Source: an uncultured Eubacteriales bacterium
GTDB lineage: Bacteria; Bacillota; Clostridia; Oscillospirales; Acutalibacteraceae
Assembly: GCA_934486455.1 (NCBI GenBank)
Contig: CAKSPR010000020.1
Span: 1 to 31,832 of the forward strand
Length of the DNA: 31,832 nt
Direction of reading: 5' to 3'
In this document: positions 7,320-15,374 of the stretch, piece after piece
Layout: each line of letters begins with the position of its first letter
Position numbering within the stretch: the stretch's first letter is position 1
The notes under the pieces: model-generated
Databases searched by the model: none
What the model was told of the DNA's origin: nothing
What the model saw: the letters and a program-made list of their open reading frames with translations, nothing else
Made by a program: the position numbers and the translations under genes

Positions 7320-8618
7320 TCACCCCATCGCTCCTTTAAGATTTTCCCGCTGGGCCGCCGCAAGGTCGCTTTGCGCGAAAAGAGAGGAATAGTTATAAAA
7401 ACAAATTCCCGCGCCGATGCTCTTTGCCTGCTCGGTCTGTCTTTTCAAAATGTCGGTGCTGTTTTTCCATTCGTCGCTTCCGCCGTCGGTTTTTCCGATT
7501 TTATAAGGCGCAAGGCCTACCGCCAGCCCCACATTGCCGCCGCTGTCCTTACAAAGGCTTTGCCACGCCGATAAAAGACTTGAAAAATCAAAACCCTCCT
7601 TAGGATACTCATAACCGAAATATATCTGCGGGCAGATGTAATCGCAGTATCCTCCCTTGCACCAGGTCTTTACATCGGCAAACAGCACATCGGTGTTCTT
7701 GCTTATGTCGGCGGCGGGACTTACCGAAAAGGTCATGCCCTGCTTCTGCTTTACTTCGTTATACACCGCCTTCAGCATTTTGCTGACCGACTCCCGTCTG
7801 AAATCCTCAAGGGACAGAGGACTTTCGACACTTTTTACATATTGCCCGTAAAGGGCGCTGTCGAAGCTTTGGTCGGAAGTGGGATAAAAATAATCGTCAA
7901 ACTGAATTCCGTCGACGGCGTAACGCTCTGTAACCTCCCTGACCCCTTTGACAATCAGCTCGGAGGATTTTTCGGAGGAGGGGTTAAGGTATGTTCCCGT
8001 ATCGAGGGTGACTATCTCGCCGTTTTCAAAGGAAAAATCCCAAATCGGACTGTTTTTTGCAATTCCCGAAAGACCGCTTTTTCCGCTTGCCGCGCGATAG
8101 GGGTTTATCCAGCCCTCTACCCGTATGTTTTTTTCGTGGGCAAGGGCAATAAATTCCGAAAGGGGATCGAAACCGCAGCCCTCTCCCTGTTTTCCCGAAA
8201 GCTGATAGGAATAGGGAAATATATCGGAGTTATAAAAGGCGTCGCAGTGGGAGCGGATGTGCAGTATTACCGTGTTGAGCTTCAGGGATTTGATGTTGTC
8301 GAGGCATTTTTCGACTTCGCTTCTGTATTGCTCGGCCGTCTTTCCTCTGATCATTTCGCCGAATTCGAGATAATTTATCCATACGCCCTTAATGTCCGAA
8401 TAATCCGACAGACCGTAGGCCGAAAGACCTTTAACATCGGCACCGTCCGATGCTTTGTCGGCGGCAAGGGCGCTTAGGACGGTATCGCTTGTGACAGGAT
8501 TTATGCCGTCGCCGAAAAAAGCCCCTCCTCCCGTGACCGAGCAGGTTATGACAAGAGCGCAAAGTATTATGACAAGGGCGGCAAGAAATCCCCTCGACGC
8601 GGATTTTTCTTTATTCAC
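7320..8618 (-). CDS. Family 10-like glycosyl hydrolase (GHL10/DUF187, YngK-like), membrane-anchored or secreted
   Basis: A 432-residue protein with a basic N-terminus, one hydrophobic segment (about residues 10-30, ending in CSVTGGGAFFG), and a TIM-barrel-like domain of the GHL10/DUF187 family. Family features are GVWINYLEF near the start of the barrel, LNTVILHIRSHCDAFY, the stretch FIALAHEKNIRVEGWINPYR, DGIQFDDYFYP and GGYCDYICPQIYFGYEY. The barrel acts outside the membrane; members are thought to cut carbohydrate, possibly peptidoglycan-linked glycans, but the substrate is not established. The start chosen is GTG at 8618, with GGAG 9 bp upstream. A TTG further upstream (8642) has no ribosome site. 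The segment could be an uncleaved anchor or a signal peptide. It stands alone, with array 2 directly at its 3' end. Confidence 0.82.
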   Translation of the reverse strand: MNKEKSASRGFLAALVIILCALVITCSVTGGGAFFGDGINPVTSDTVLSALAADKASDGADVKGLSAYGLSDYSDIKGVWINYLEFGEMIRGKTAEQYRSEVEKCLDNIKSLKLNTVILHIRSHCDAFYNSDIFPYSYQLSGKQGEGCGFDPLSEFIALAHEKNIRVEGWINPYRAASGKSGLSGIAKNSPIWDFSFENGEIVTLDTGTYLNPSSEKSSELIVKGVREVTERYAVDGIQFDDYFYPTSDQSFDSALYGQYVKSVESPLSLEDFRRESVSKMLKAVYNEVKQKQGMTFSVSPAADISKNTDVLFADVKTWCKGGYCDYICPQIYFGYEYPKEGFDFSSLLSAWQSLCKDSGGNVGLAVGLAPYKIGKTDGGSDEWKNSTDILKRQTEQAKSIGAGICFYNYSSLFAQSDLAAAQRENLKGAMG

Positions 8619-8635
8619 AGCGGATTGCTCCTTTA

Positions 8636-8664
8636 TTGACAAGGGTGTGTTTTGCCCGTATAAT
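8636..8664 (+). promoter_or_regulatory. Perfect consensus sigma-A promoter for the DUF1294 gene
   Basis: TTGACA (8636-8641), a 17-bp spacer, TATAAT (8659-8664). Both hexamers match consensus exactly. Predicted transcription starts about 8671, only a few bases before the GGAGG at 8675-8679, giving an almost minimal 5' leader. Confidence 0.85.
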
Positions 8665-8678
8665 CAGAAAAAAAGGAG

Positions 8679-8960
8679 GTGGGCAGGATTACGGCTGTTA
8701 TAATTTATATTCTTATTGTTTCGATAATATCAGCGGTTTTGACCGTTTATGATAAATCAGCCGCCAAAAACGGAGGACAGCGCATAAGCGAAAGGTGTTT
8801 GCTCATTCTTGCGGCAATGGGCGGGGCGGGGACAATGCTTGCCGTTATGAAAACGATTAGGCACAAGACGAGAAAGGCTAAGTTTATGGTGACGCTGCCC
8901 GTGCTTTTCGCCGCTCATATAATCGGGATTTGTTTGCTTGTGAGATACGGAATTGTGTGA
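8679..8960 (+). CDS. DUF1294 small membrane protein, possible ATT start
   Basis: A membrane protein of about 90 residues. The DUF1294 pattern is clear: first hydrophobic helix (TAVIIYILIVSIISAVLTVY), then DKSAAK, RISERCLLILAAMGGAGTM, the motif RHKTRKAKF, and a last helix ending IIGICLLVRYG. The function of the family is unknown. The coordinates use the first conventional codon, GTG at 8679, but that codon overlaps the strong Shine-Dalgarno GGAGG (8675-8679) and cannot be served by it. The in-frame ATT at 8688 lies exactly 8 bp after GGAGG and is the likelier real start, giving 90 residues. No ATG, GTG or TTG lies at a workable distance. A perfect promoter stands directly upstream. It diverges from the glycosidase-like gene. 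Confidence 0.8.
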   Translation: MGRITAVIIYILIVSIISAVLTVYDKSAAKNGGQRISERCLLILAAMGGAGTMLAVMKTIRHKTRKAKFMVTLPVLFAAHIIGICLLVRYGIV

Positions 8961-8980
8961 TGCGGGTTTTGGCGGGAGGC

Positions 8981-9075
8981 TGTTTTTTAACAAGGCTTTT
9001 GTCAAAGCACTGCAATGACTGACAAGGGGCGCCACGGCGCGGTTAAGGCTTTTAGGCTTGTGTATTGACGGGGCG
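8981..9075. repeat. Remnant of the palindromic repeat family
   Basis: It contains TTTTTTAACAAGGCTTTTGTCAA (about 8984-9006, resembling the linker of arrays 1 and 7), then a half unit TGACAAGGGGCGCCACGGC at 9020-9038 and the joint TGTATTGACGGGG near 9061. No full core and no CAGTC hairpin remain. Confidence 0.7.
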
Positions 9076-9109
9076 GCGCGGTGCAGTTCAGACTTTCTGC
9101 TTTGTTTTC

Positions 9110-9138
9110 TTTACTTTTTCGCGAACCTGTGGTATAAT
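9110..9138 (+). promoter_or_regulatory. def: Promoter of the def-fmt operon
   Basis: TTTACT (9110-9115), a 17-bp spacer, TATAAT (9133-9138), preceded by TGG, which makes an extended -10. The leader to def is then about 180 nt. Confidence 0.7.
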
Positions 9139-9325
9139 ATCTTAATACACATAAAATAAAACTGCGGGAGGCTTAAAACCAGATTGCCTGACGGCCGACC
9201 GCCGCTTGCTTAAACAAAGGTTTTTCCGACGCAGAACAAAAACCGACAAAAAGATCGGGCTTTTAAAAAAACTGAAACCTCATAAAGGAGAGCCGAAATC
9301 GGCCGAGAATAAAGGAGATATAAAC
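9139..9325 (+). other. Leader of the def operon, 187 nt
   Basis: No gene is supported here. A frame with upstream in-frame TTG codons (from 9206) runs into def, but it has no ribosome site and a Lys/Arg-rich, low-complexity product. A tiny frame starting TTG near 9183, behind GGGAGG, could encode a 9-residue leader peptide, but its 12-bp spacing is poor. GCCGAAATCGGC near 9292-9303 is a small perfect hairpin. I see no known riboswitch. Confidence 0.4.
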
Positions 9326-9778
9326 ATGGCGCTTAGGGTAATACTTAAAGAGGGAGACGAGCTTTTAAACAAGCACTGCAGAGAGGTCACGAGCTTTGAC
9401 GAAAAGCTTCACACTCTGCTTGACGATATGGCAGAGACCATGTATGCCGCCGACGGCGTGGGACTTGCCGCACCCCAGGTGGGACTGCTTCGAAGGGTGT
9501 GCATTATAGATATCGGCGAAGGACTTTTAGAGCTTGTTAACCCCGTTATAACAAGGCAGAGCGGAAATCAGGAGACCGAGGAGGGCTGCCTTTCCTGCCC
9601 GGGAAAGGTGGGTATAACAAAACGCCCCAATAAGGTCACCGTTGAATATTTCGACCGCGACGGCAAAAAGAGAAAGACTACCGGCACCGAGCTTCTTGCA
9701 AAGGCGCTTTGCCACGAGATTGATCATCTTGACGGGATTCTTTACGCCCGTCATGTCATCAAATGGGTGACCGACTGA
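9326..9778 (+). CDS. def: Peptide deformylase
   Basis: Removes the formyl group from the N-terminal methionine of new proteins in the cytoplasm. The 150-residue length is typical of type I enzymes. All three metal-site motifs are present: GVGLAAPQ (44-51), EGCLS (86-90, metal ligand Cys88) and HEIDH (130-134, with His130 and His134 as ligands and Glu131 catalytic). The ATG at 9326 follows AAAGGAGATATAAAC, an excellent ribosome site. An extended reading frame starting at a TTG at 9206 is not supported. Together with fmt directly downstream it forms the formylation/deformylation pair, and the order def-fmt-zinc peptidase-rsmB-rlmN is a common clostridial arrangement (priA, often first, is absent here). 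Confidence 0.97.
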   Translation: MALRVILKEGDELLNKHCREVTSFDEKLHTLLDDMAETMYAADGVGLAAPQVGLLRRVCIIDIGEGLLELVNPVITRQSGNQETEEGCLSCPGKVGITKRPNKVTVEYFDRDGKKRKTTGTELLAKALCHEIDHLDGILYARHVIKWVTD

Positions 9779-9795
9779 TTTTTTTAACCGACAAA

Positions 9796-9816
9796 GCGGC
9801 CGAGCGGCCGAGCGGC
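9796..9816 (+). repeat. Short GC-rich direct repeat between def and fmt
   Basis: GCGGCCGA occurs twice in tandem followed by a third partial copy GCGGC. It is too short to assign a role; it could fold into alternative hairpins with the GCCGTTTTT that follows. Confidence 0.5.
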
Positions 9817-9882
9817 TGTTTGCCCTGCCGTTTTTGTCTTTATCCGAGCTTTTATCCAAAATGTCTTTAAGGAGAATGTATT

Positions 9883-10818
9883 TTGAATGTTGTTTTTATG
9901 GGGACACCGGATTTTGCCGTGCCCTGTCTTGAGGCTCTTATAACCGCCGGACACAGCGTTTCGGCTGTTTTTGCTCAGCCAGACCGCCCCAAGGGAAGGG
10001 GTCATAAGCTCTGTCCGCCGCCTGTTAAGGAATGTGCCGAAAAGCACGGAATTCCCGTGCTTCAGCCCGAGAAAATAAAGGGCAATACCGAGGTCTTTGA
10101 TTTTTTGAAAAGCATTGCCCCTCAGCTTATCGTTGTGGTGGCATACGGAAAAATTCTGCCGAAGGAAATTCTTGAAATTCCCGATTTCGGCTGTATCAAT
10201 GTCCATGCGTCGATTCTGCCCGAATACCGCGGAAGCGCACCCATACAGTGGGCGGTGATAAACGGCGAAAGGGTCACGGGAGTTACCACCATGCTGCTTG
10301 ACGAGGGAATGGACACGGGAGACATACTGCTTTGCGAAAAATGCGACATCCCCGAGGACATGACGGGCGGGGAGCTTTTCGACACCCTTGCACCGCTGGG
10401 CGCCTCCCTTTTAATCAAGACGGTGGAGGGCATTGAAAGCGGTCTTGTTTTTCCGCAAAAGCAGGATGAAAAGAAAGCCACTTACGCCCCCATGCTTAAA
10501 AAAGAGAATGCGGCGGTTGATTTTTCAAAATCGGCAGAGCAGGTCAAAAATCTCATCAGAGGGCTTAATCCCTGGCCTGTGGCATATACATTTGCAAACG
10601 GCATGAAAATTAAGATATACACGGCAAAACCGTCCGGAGAAACGGGAGAAGCCCCCGGAACGGTCACCGACGAGAAAAAACTCACCGTTGCCTGCGGCGA
10701 CGGCAGGGCGCTTGAGCTTTGCGAGGTACAGATAGCGGGATCGAAAAGAATGAGCGGTGAGGAGCTGCTCAGAGGTCACGCAATTCCTAAGGGTACTGTT
10801 CTTAAAACGGAGGAATAA
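9883..10818 (+). CDS. fmt: Methionyl-tRNA formyltransferase
   Basis: Transfers formyl from 10-formyltetrahydrofolate to Met-tRNA(fMet), making the initiator tRNA. The 311-residue length is normal. The N-terminal Rossmann-like domain starts VVFMGTPDFAVP. The catalytic region is IINVHASILPEYRGSAPIQWAVI-like: here CINVHASILPEYRGSAPI, with Asn-His and a later Asp in DEGMDTGDIL. The C-terminal OB-like tRNA-binding domain covers about 205-311 (AAVDFSKSAEQVKNLIRGLNPWP). The start is TTG at 9883, with GGAG 8 bp upstream; no ATG fits. It sits 104 bp after def and 2 bp before the zinc peptidase gene, so all three are probably one transcript. Confidence 0.97.
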   Translation: MNVVFMGTPDFAVPCLEALITAGHSVSAVFAQPDRPKGRGHKLCPPPVKECAEKHGIPVLQPEKIKGNTEVFDFLKSIAPQLIVVVAYGKILPKEILEIPDFGCINVHASILPEYRGSAPIQWAVINGERVTGVTTMLLDEGMDTGDILLCEKCDIPEDMTGGELFDTLAPLGASLLIKTVEGIESGLVFPQKQDEKKATYAPMLKKENAAVDFSKSAEQVKNLIRGLNPWPVAYTFANGMKIKIYTAKPSGETGEAPGTVTDEKKLTVACGDGRALELCEVQIAGSKRMSGEELLRGHAIPKGTVLKTEE

Positions 10819-10820
10819 AT

Positions 10821-11537
10821 ATGGGATACGGTTACGGATACTATTACTACGGATATTATTTTGGTTATCTGCTTTTTATGCTGCCCGCCATTATACTTGT
10901 GATTTGGGCTCAGGTGCTTGTTAAATCCCGTTACAGAAAATATTCGGGCATAACCACATCTCTGCGGGTGACGGGCAGGGAAATGGCCGAAAGAATTTTA
11001 AAGGCAAACGGCATTAACGACATCTCTGTCGCTCGCATAAGCGGTCAGATGACCGACAACTTTAATCCCAAAGCAGGGACGATCTTTTTAAGCGACGGGG
11101 TGTATGACTCCACCTCCATCGCCGCCGTGGGAATTGCCGCCCATGAGGCGGGTCACGCCGTTCAGCACGCCACCGGATATTTTCCCATAAAGGTCAGAAC
11201 GGCCATTGTGCCGGTGTGCAACATCGGAGCTGGATTCGGATTGCCCCTTTGCATACTGGGCTGTATTTTTGCTTTCGAGCCGCTGGTTTATATCGGACTG
11301 ATACTTTTCTCCCTTGCAACGGTTTTCCAGCTTGTCACTCTGCCCGTTGAGTTTAACGCCAGCAGAAGAGCCCTCGCCTTTATCGAGTCCTCCGATCTTG
11401 TAACGCGGGATGAATATGTCGGCGCAAAAAAAATGCTGACCGCCGCCGCAATGACATATGTGGCCGCCCTTGCCCAAAGCATGTTGCAGCTTCTTTACTA
11501 TGTCATCAGATTCACCGGAAACGGAAGGCGGAAATAA
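10821..11537 (+). CDS. Membrane zinc metallopeptidase, YugP-like (DUF2268-independent Zn_peptidase_2 type)
   Basis: A 238-residue membrane protein. An N-terminal Gly/Tyr-rich stretch (MGYGYGYYYYGYYFGY) leads into a helix (about 17-34). The zinc motif HEAGH occupies 108-112, and membrane segments lie at about 129-170 and 205-230. A conserved EFNASRRA at 177-184 probably gives the third metal ligand. This arrangement matches YugP of Bacillus and its many clostridial relatives, whose substrates are unknown. The start ATG follows AGGAGGAATAAAT-like sequence (ACGGAGGAATAAAT). It lies 2 bp after fmt and 4 bp before rsmB, so it belongs to the same operon. Function in envelope protein turnover is inference. 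Confidence 0.9.
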   Translation: MGYGYGYYYYGYYFGYLLFMLPAIILVIWAQVLVKSRYRKYSGITTSLRVTGREMAERILKANGINDISVARISGQMTDNFNPKAGTIFLSDGVYDSTSIAAVGIAAHEAGHAVQHATGYFPIKVRTAIVPVCNIGAGFGLPLCILGCIFAFEPLVYIGLILFSLATVFQLVTLPVEFNASRRALAFIESSDLVTRDEYVGAKKMLTAAAMTYVAALAQSMLQLLYYVIRFTGNGRRK

Positions 11538-11541
11538 CCCT

Positions 11542-12876
11542 ATGCAAGCTATGCAAAACCCGCGGAAAACCGCCTTTAAGGCGCTGCTGAAAATGGACAG
11601 TGACGAGGGATATTCAAATATCGTCATCGACACCGCCCTTGAAAATTCGGATATGGAAAAGAGAGATAAGGCTCTTTGCTCGGCAATTTTTTACGGTGTG
11701 CTCGAGAAAAGAATAACCCTCGACCACATCATCGGGAAATATTCGAAAACGCCCCTTAAAAAGCTTTCTCCCGCCGTGCTTACCGCTCTCAGAATGGGGC
11801 TTTACCAAATTTTCTTTATGGATAAAATCCCCGAAAGCGCCGCCGTCGACCAATCGGTCAGGCTTGTTAAGGGAACAAAGGACGGAAGGTTTTCGGGCTT
11901 TGTCAACGGGGTGCTGAGAAACGCCGCAAGGGACGGGCAAAAGGCTCTTTACTGCGACGGAGACGCCGCCGCCAAGGCCTCGGTGAAATATTCCGTGCCA
12001 AAAGAGCTGTACCTTTTGCTTGAAAGGTCATACGGCACCGACATTGCAAAAAGCTATCTTGAAGGGTGCATGAGCCGCCCGCCGCTGTCGGTAAAGGTCA
12101 ATACCCTTAAAATAACGGCCGATGAGCTTGCCGAGAGGTTTGAAAGGCAGGGAATAAAGGTCGAAAAAAGCGAGCTTTGCGAAGATGTATTGCTGCTCGA
12201 AAAGGCGGGGGATATATCCTCTTTAAAGGAATTTTCCGAAGGCCTTTTCCACATTGAGGACGCGGCCTGCGCTCTTTGCTGCAAAGCTCTTGACGCAAGG
12301 GCGGGGGACAGGATTTTAGACGCCTGCGCCGCTCCCGGTGGGAAAAGCTTCACCCTCGCCCAGCTGACAAAGGACAAAGCCGAAATAATCTCGGCCGACA
12401 TTTATCAACATAAAACAAAGCTCATAAAAGACGGGGCAAAGCGGCTGGGCATTAATTCCGTGAAAGCCGTTTTGAACAACGCCGAGGTTTTTAACGAGAG
12501 CCTCGGGAACTTTGACAGAATTCTTTGCGATGTGCCCTGCTCGGGCTTTGGAATTATACGCAAAAAGCCCGAAATTCGTTACAAAAGTGAAACAAACCTT
12601 GATGTTTTGCCGGAAATACAGTATAATATATTGAATTCATGCTCGAAAAATCTTAAAATGGGCGGCGTGCTTGTATATTCCACCTGCACCTTAAATCCCG
12701 CCGAGAACGGCAAAAACGCCGACAGATTTTTAAGCGAACACGGGGATTTTGTGCCTCTTGAGATATTCGGCAGCATCGAAAGAAGCATAGATGAGCCGAA
12801 AAATCAGCTGACCCTTTTTACCGGGAAATACCCTTGCGACGGATTTTTCATCTCGGCCTTTAAAAGGGTCAGATAG
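11542..12876 (+). CDS. rsmB: 16S rRNA (cytosine-967-C5)-methyltransferase RsmB
   Basis: A 444-residue SAM-dependent methyltransferase that modifies C967 of 16S rRNA. An N-terminal NusB-like helical domain (about 1-135; NPRKTAFKALLKM, ALCSAIFYGVLE, FVNGVLRN) precedes a RsmF/RsmB Rossmann domain. SAM motif: DACAAPGGKSFTLA near 258-272. The two family cysteines are in PCSGFG near 332-337 and YSTCTLNP near 377-384. Both are present, so the enzyme should be active. The start is ATG at 11542, a few bases after the peptidase stop codon, with GGCGGAA as a modest ribosome site. The frame could be read from far upstream inside the peptidase gene, but that part is out-of-frame overlap and is excluded. 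Confidence 0.95.
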   Translation: MQAMQNPRKTAFKALLKMDSDEGYSNIVIDTALENSDMEKRDKALCSAIFYGVLEKRITLDHIIGKYSKTPLKKLSPAVLTALRMGLYQIFFMDKIPESAAVDQSVRLVKGTKDGRFSGFVNGVLRNAARDGQKALYCDGDAAAKASVKYSVPKELYLLLERSYGTDIAKSYLEGCMSRPPLSVKVNTLKITADELAERFERQGIKVEKSELCEDVLLLEKAGDISSLKEFSEGLFHIEDAACALCCKALDARAGDRILDACAAPGGKSFTLAQLTKDKAEIISADIYQHKTKLIKDGAKRLGINSVKAVLNNAEVFNESLGNFDRILCDVPCSGFGIIRKKPEIRYKSETNLDVLPEIQYNILNSCSKNLKMGGVLVYSTCTLNPAENGKNADRFLSEHGDFVPLEIFGSIERSIDEPKNQLTLFTGKYPCDGFFISAFKRVR

Positions 12877-12953
12877 ACGCAGCAGACAAACAAATACATC
12901 GACAAATACACACAGAACAATATATCAACGACGGATTTTTCAGGACGGAAATT

Positions 12954-13988
12954 ATGGACAGAAAAGACATCGGCTCTCTCGATTTAACCGAGCTTGAGGC
13001 CGAGTTTAAATCGGCGGGGCTTAAAGCCTTCAGGGCACGGCAGGTTTTCGAGTGGCTGACCAAGGGGGTCGAAGGCTTCGATGAAATGACCGATCTCTCA
13101 AAACAGCTGAGAAGCGACCTTGATGAAAAATACTTTATCCCTGCCGTTAAGATCAAAAGGAAGTTTGTTTCAAAACTTGACGGCACGGTCAAGTATCTTT
13201 TCGAGCTTTACGATGGCCATCTTATCGAATCGGTGGTTATGAAATACCACCACGGTTATTCCCAGTGCCTTTCGACCCAAGCCGGGTGCCGCATGAACTG
13301 TAGCTTTTGCGCCACCGGAAAGGGCGGATTTGAGAGAAATCTTTTGCCCTTTGAAATACTCAGCCAGATAACCGCCGCCCAAAAGGATCTTGGCATCAGA
13401 ATATCCAATATCGTGCTCATGGGAATGGGCGAGCCCCTTGACAATTTCGACAATACCGTTAAGTTTTTAAAGCTTGTGACAAGCGAAAAAGGGCTGAACA
13501 TCGGAGCAAGGCACATTTCTCTTTCAACCTGCGGGCTTGTTGACAGGATATATGAGCTTATGCAGCTTGATATGCAGATAACCCTGTCCATTTCGCTTCA
13601 CGCGCCTATTGACAGCATCAGGTCAAAGCTTATGCCGATAAACAAAAAGTGGGGCGTGGACAGCCTCATGAAGGCGTGTAAGGAGTACACCGAAAAAACG
13701 GGACGGCGCATATCCTTCGAATACATCGTTATCGACGGTGTAAACACCACCGACGAATGCCTTTTTGCTCTTAAAAAACACCTTTCGGGAATGATTGCAC
13801 ATGTAAATCTCATTCCGGCAAACCCGGTAAAGGGGAGCGACAGCAGGGGAACAAGAGCGGCGGCCGAGCATTTTAAGGAACGGCTTTTAAAGGAGGGCAT
13901 CAACGCCACGGTCAGAAGGACTCTCGGAGCCGACATCGAGGCATCCTGCGGGCAGCTTAAGGCCGAGGAGGGTTTACCCGAAGATTAA
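12954..13988 (+). CDS. rlmN: 23S rRNA (adenine-2503-C2)-methyltransferase RlmN
   Basis: Radical SAM enzyme (344 residues) that methylates A2503 in 23S rRNA and A37 of some tRNAs. The iron-sulphur triad is CRMNCSFC, with Cys112, Cys116 and Cys119, followed by ATGKGGFERNL. Next comes the motif ISNIVLMGMGEPLDNFD, and the conserved Cys near the C-terminus (Cys332 in EASCGQL) is the second methyl-transfer cysteine. It follows rsmB after 77 bp. No terminator hairpin is visible after the stop; array 4 begins within a few bases. The ribosome site (AGGACGGAAATT before the ATG) is adequate. Confidence 0.96.
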   Translation: MDRKDIGSLDLTELEAEFKSAGLKAFRARQVFEWLTKGVEGFDEMTDLSKQLRSDLDEKYFIPAVKIKRKFVSKLDGTVKYLFELYDGHLIESVVMKYHHGYSQCLSTQAGCRMNCSFCATGKGGFERNLLPFEILSQITAAQKDLGIRISNIVLMGMGEPLDNFDNTVKFLKLVTSEKGLNIGARHISLSTCGLVDRIYELMQLDMQITLSISLHAPIDSIRSKLMPINKKWGVDSLMKACKEYTEKTGRRISFEYIVIDGVNTTDECLFALKKHLSGMIAHVNLIPANPVKGSDSRGTRAAAEHFKERLLKEGINATVRRTLGADIEASCGQLKAEEGLPED

Positions 13989-13990
13989 GA

Positions 13991-14455
13991 TTTGTTCATT
14001 GACAGTAGGGTTTTTGCTACGAGAAATCTTACTACCCCTCAGTCTCGGCGGGGGCGCCGAGCCAGCTCCCCTGACAAGGGGCGCCACGGCTAAGTGGAAA
14101 CTTTCAGCATTGTTGCAATGACGAGGGCGCCACGACTTGGTTGAGGTTTTTAGATTTTGTGCGTTGACGGTAGGGAAGCGGTAAGGGAGGTCTTACTACC
14201 CCTCAGTCTCGGCGCGGCCGAGCCGGCTCCCCTGACAAGGGGCGCCACGACTTGGTTGAGGTTTTTAGATTTGTGCGTTGACGGCGGGACAGTGGTAAGG
14301 AAAGTCTTACTACCCCTCAGTCAAAACCGGCGTTTTGCCGGCTCCCCTGACAAGGGGCGCCACGACCTAGTGTGAATTTTCAGCCTTGTGCAATGACGAG
14401 AGCGCCGCGGCTTGGTTGAGGCTTTCAGCCTTGTGCATTGACGGCAGGGAAGGCG
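13991..14455. repeat. Palindromic repeat array 4 (3 full cores, all plus)
   Basis: Full cores lie at 14029-14090 (stem CTCGGCG/CGCCGAG), 14193-14249 (CTCGGC/GCCGAG) and 14307-14365 (CAAAAC/GTTTTG), all plus. Half units occur near 14114-14134 and 14390-14412. TTGAC-containing joints sit near 13996, 14164, 14277 and 14437, giving unit periods of about 115 and 47 bp. It starts immediately after the rlmN stop codon and separates rlmN from stp. A frame through it that would give a Pro-Leu-Ser-rich peptide is only a translation of the repeat. Confidence 0.92.
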
Positions 14456-14501
14456 CCGGCGGGAATGGAGAACACAATTATCCCTTATAAAAATCGGTTA
14501 T

Positions 14502-14530
14502 TTGACAGATTAATAAGACATGATTTTATT
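14502..14530 (+). promoter_or_regulatory. Weak promoter candidate for stp-prkC-rsgA
   Basis: TTGACA (14502-14507), with a poor -10 (TTTATT) about 17 bp further on. The array isolates stp from rlmN, so a local promoter is expected. Two small hairpins follow (CTCTG/CAGAG and CCCT/AGGG). The call depends mostly on the perfect -35. Confidence 0.4.
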
Positions 14531-14627
14531 CTCTGCTTGGCAGAGTCGAGATACACTCTGATACCCTGTTTAGGGGAATGAAATACAATGGGAAGGAAAT
14601 ACGCGATACGGAAAGGTGTGATTATTT

Positions 14628-15374
14628 TTGATTTTAGAAGGAAAAACCGATACCGGACTCGTGCGGCGGTCGAACCAGGACGCATATACCTTTTGCGACC
14701 TTGACGGCGGCGCGGTCTTTGCGGCGGTCTGCGACGGTATGGGCGGGGTAAACGGCGGCAATGTCGCTTCCGATTTGGCCGTTAAGACCCTGACCGAGAG
14801 AATAACCGGCAACTGGCGCAATAATATGGAGCCAAAGTCAATATATAACGCCCTTATGTCGGCGGTTTCGGCCGCCAACCTCACCGTCTTTGACAGGGCG
14901 GCGGGAGACGAGCAGCTGTCGGGAATGGGTACGACGGTGGTCGCAGCGGTGATTTCGGGCAATACGGCCTATGTCATCCATGCGGGAGACAGCCGTGCCT
15001 ATAAGTTTTCAAAAAGCGGCCTTTCCCAGATAACCCGCGATCATTCGATAGTTCAGTCGATGGTTGAAAGCGGCAGAATTTCTCAGGAGGAGGCACGGGT
15101 ACACCCGAGAAAGAACGTTATAACAAAGGCGCTTGGCGTGGACGAATATCTCGACGCCGAATATAACGAGATAAGCCTTAAAGAGGGAGAGGGTATTCTG
15201 CTTTGCAGCGACGGTCTTACAAACTATGTTACCGACGACGCAATGCTCGAAATCATTAAGGGGACAAGGCTTTCCGACTGCCCCGAGGCTCTCATAGAAA
15301 CAGCCAACAAAAACGGAGGCGGGGACAACATAACCGCCGTTATATGCTTCAAAGAGAAGGGAGAAGATAAATGA
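14628..15374 (+). CDS. stp: PP2C-type Ser/Thr protein phosphatase (PrpC/Stp)
   Basis: Metal-dependent phosphatase of 248 residues that reverses phosphorylation by the adjacent PrkC kinase. PP2C motifs are complete: TGLVRRSNQDAY (9-20, Asp18), AVCDGMGG (33-40, Asp36), GDSRAY (120-125), CSDGLTNY (193-200) and GGGDNITAVI (230-239). The length equals that of typical bacterial PrpC. The start is a TTG at 14628, with AAAGGTG about 9 bp upstream; no ATG is available at the N-terminus. Its stop overlaps the prkC start by 4 bp (ATGA), as usual for the pair. It is a cytoplasmic enzyme. Confidence 0.96.
   Translation: MILEGKTDTGLVRRSNQDAYTFCDLDGGAVFAAVCDGMGGVNGGNVASDLAVKTLTERITGNWRNNMEPKSIYNALMSAVSAANLTVFDRAAGDEQLSGMGTTVVAAVISGNTAYVIHAGDSRAYKFSKSGLSQITRDHSIVQSMVESGRISQEEARVHPRKNVITKALGVDEYLDAEYNEISLKEGEGILLCSDGLTNYVTDDAMLEIIKGTRLSDCPEALIETANKNGGGDNITAVICFKEKGEDK

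Noticed and set aside
9206..9325. N-terminal extension of peptide deformylase from a TTG
   Set aside because: No ribosome site; the extension is Lys/Arg-rich and outside the enzyme fold, while ATG at 9326 has an excellent site.
14157..14375. Open frame through array 4 giving a Leu-Pro-Leu-Ser-rich peptide, and similar frames at 18809-19093 and 22858-23043
   Set aside because: They only translate the repeats. They lack ribosome sites, and peptides of this kind recur wherever the repeat occurs.
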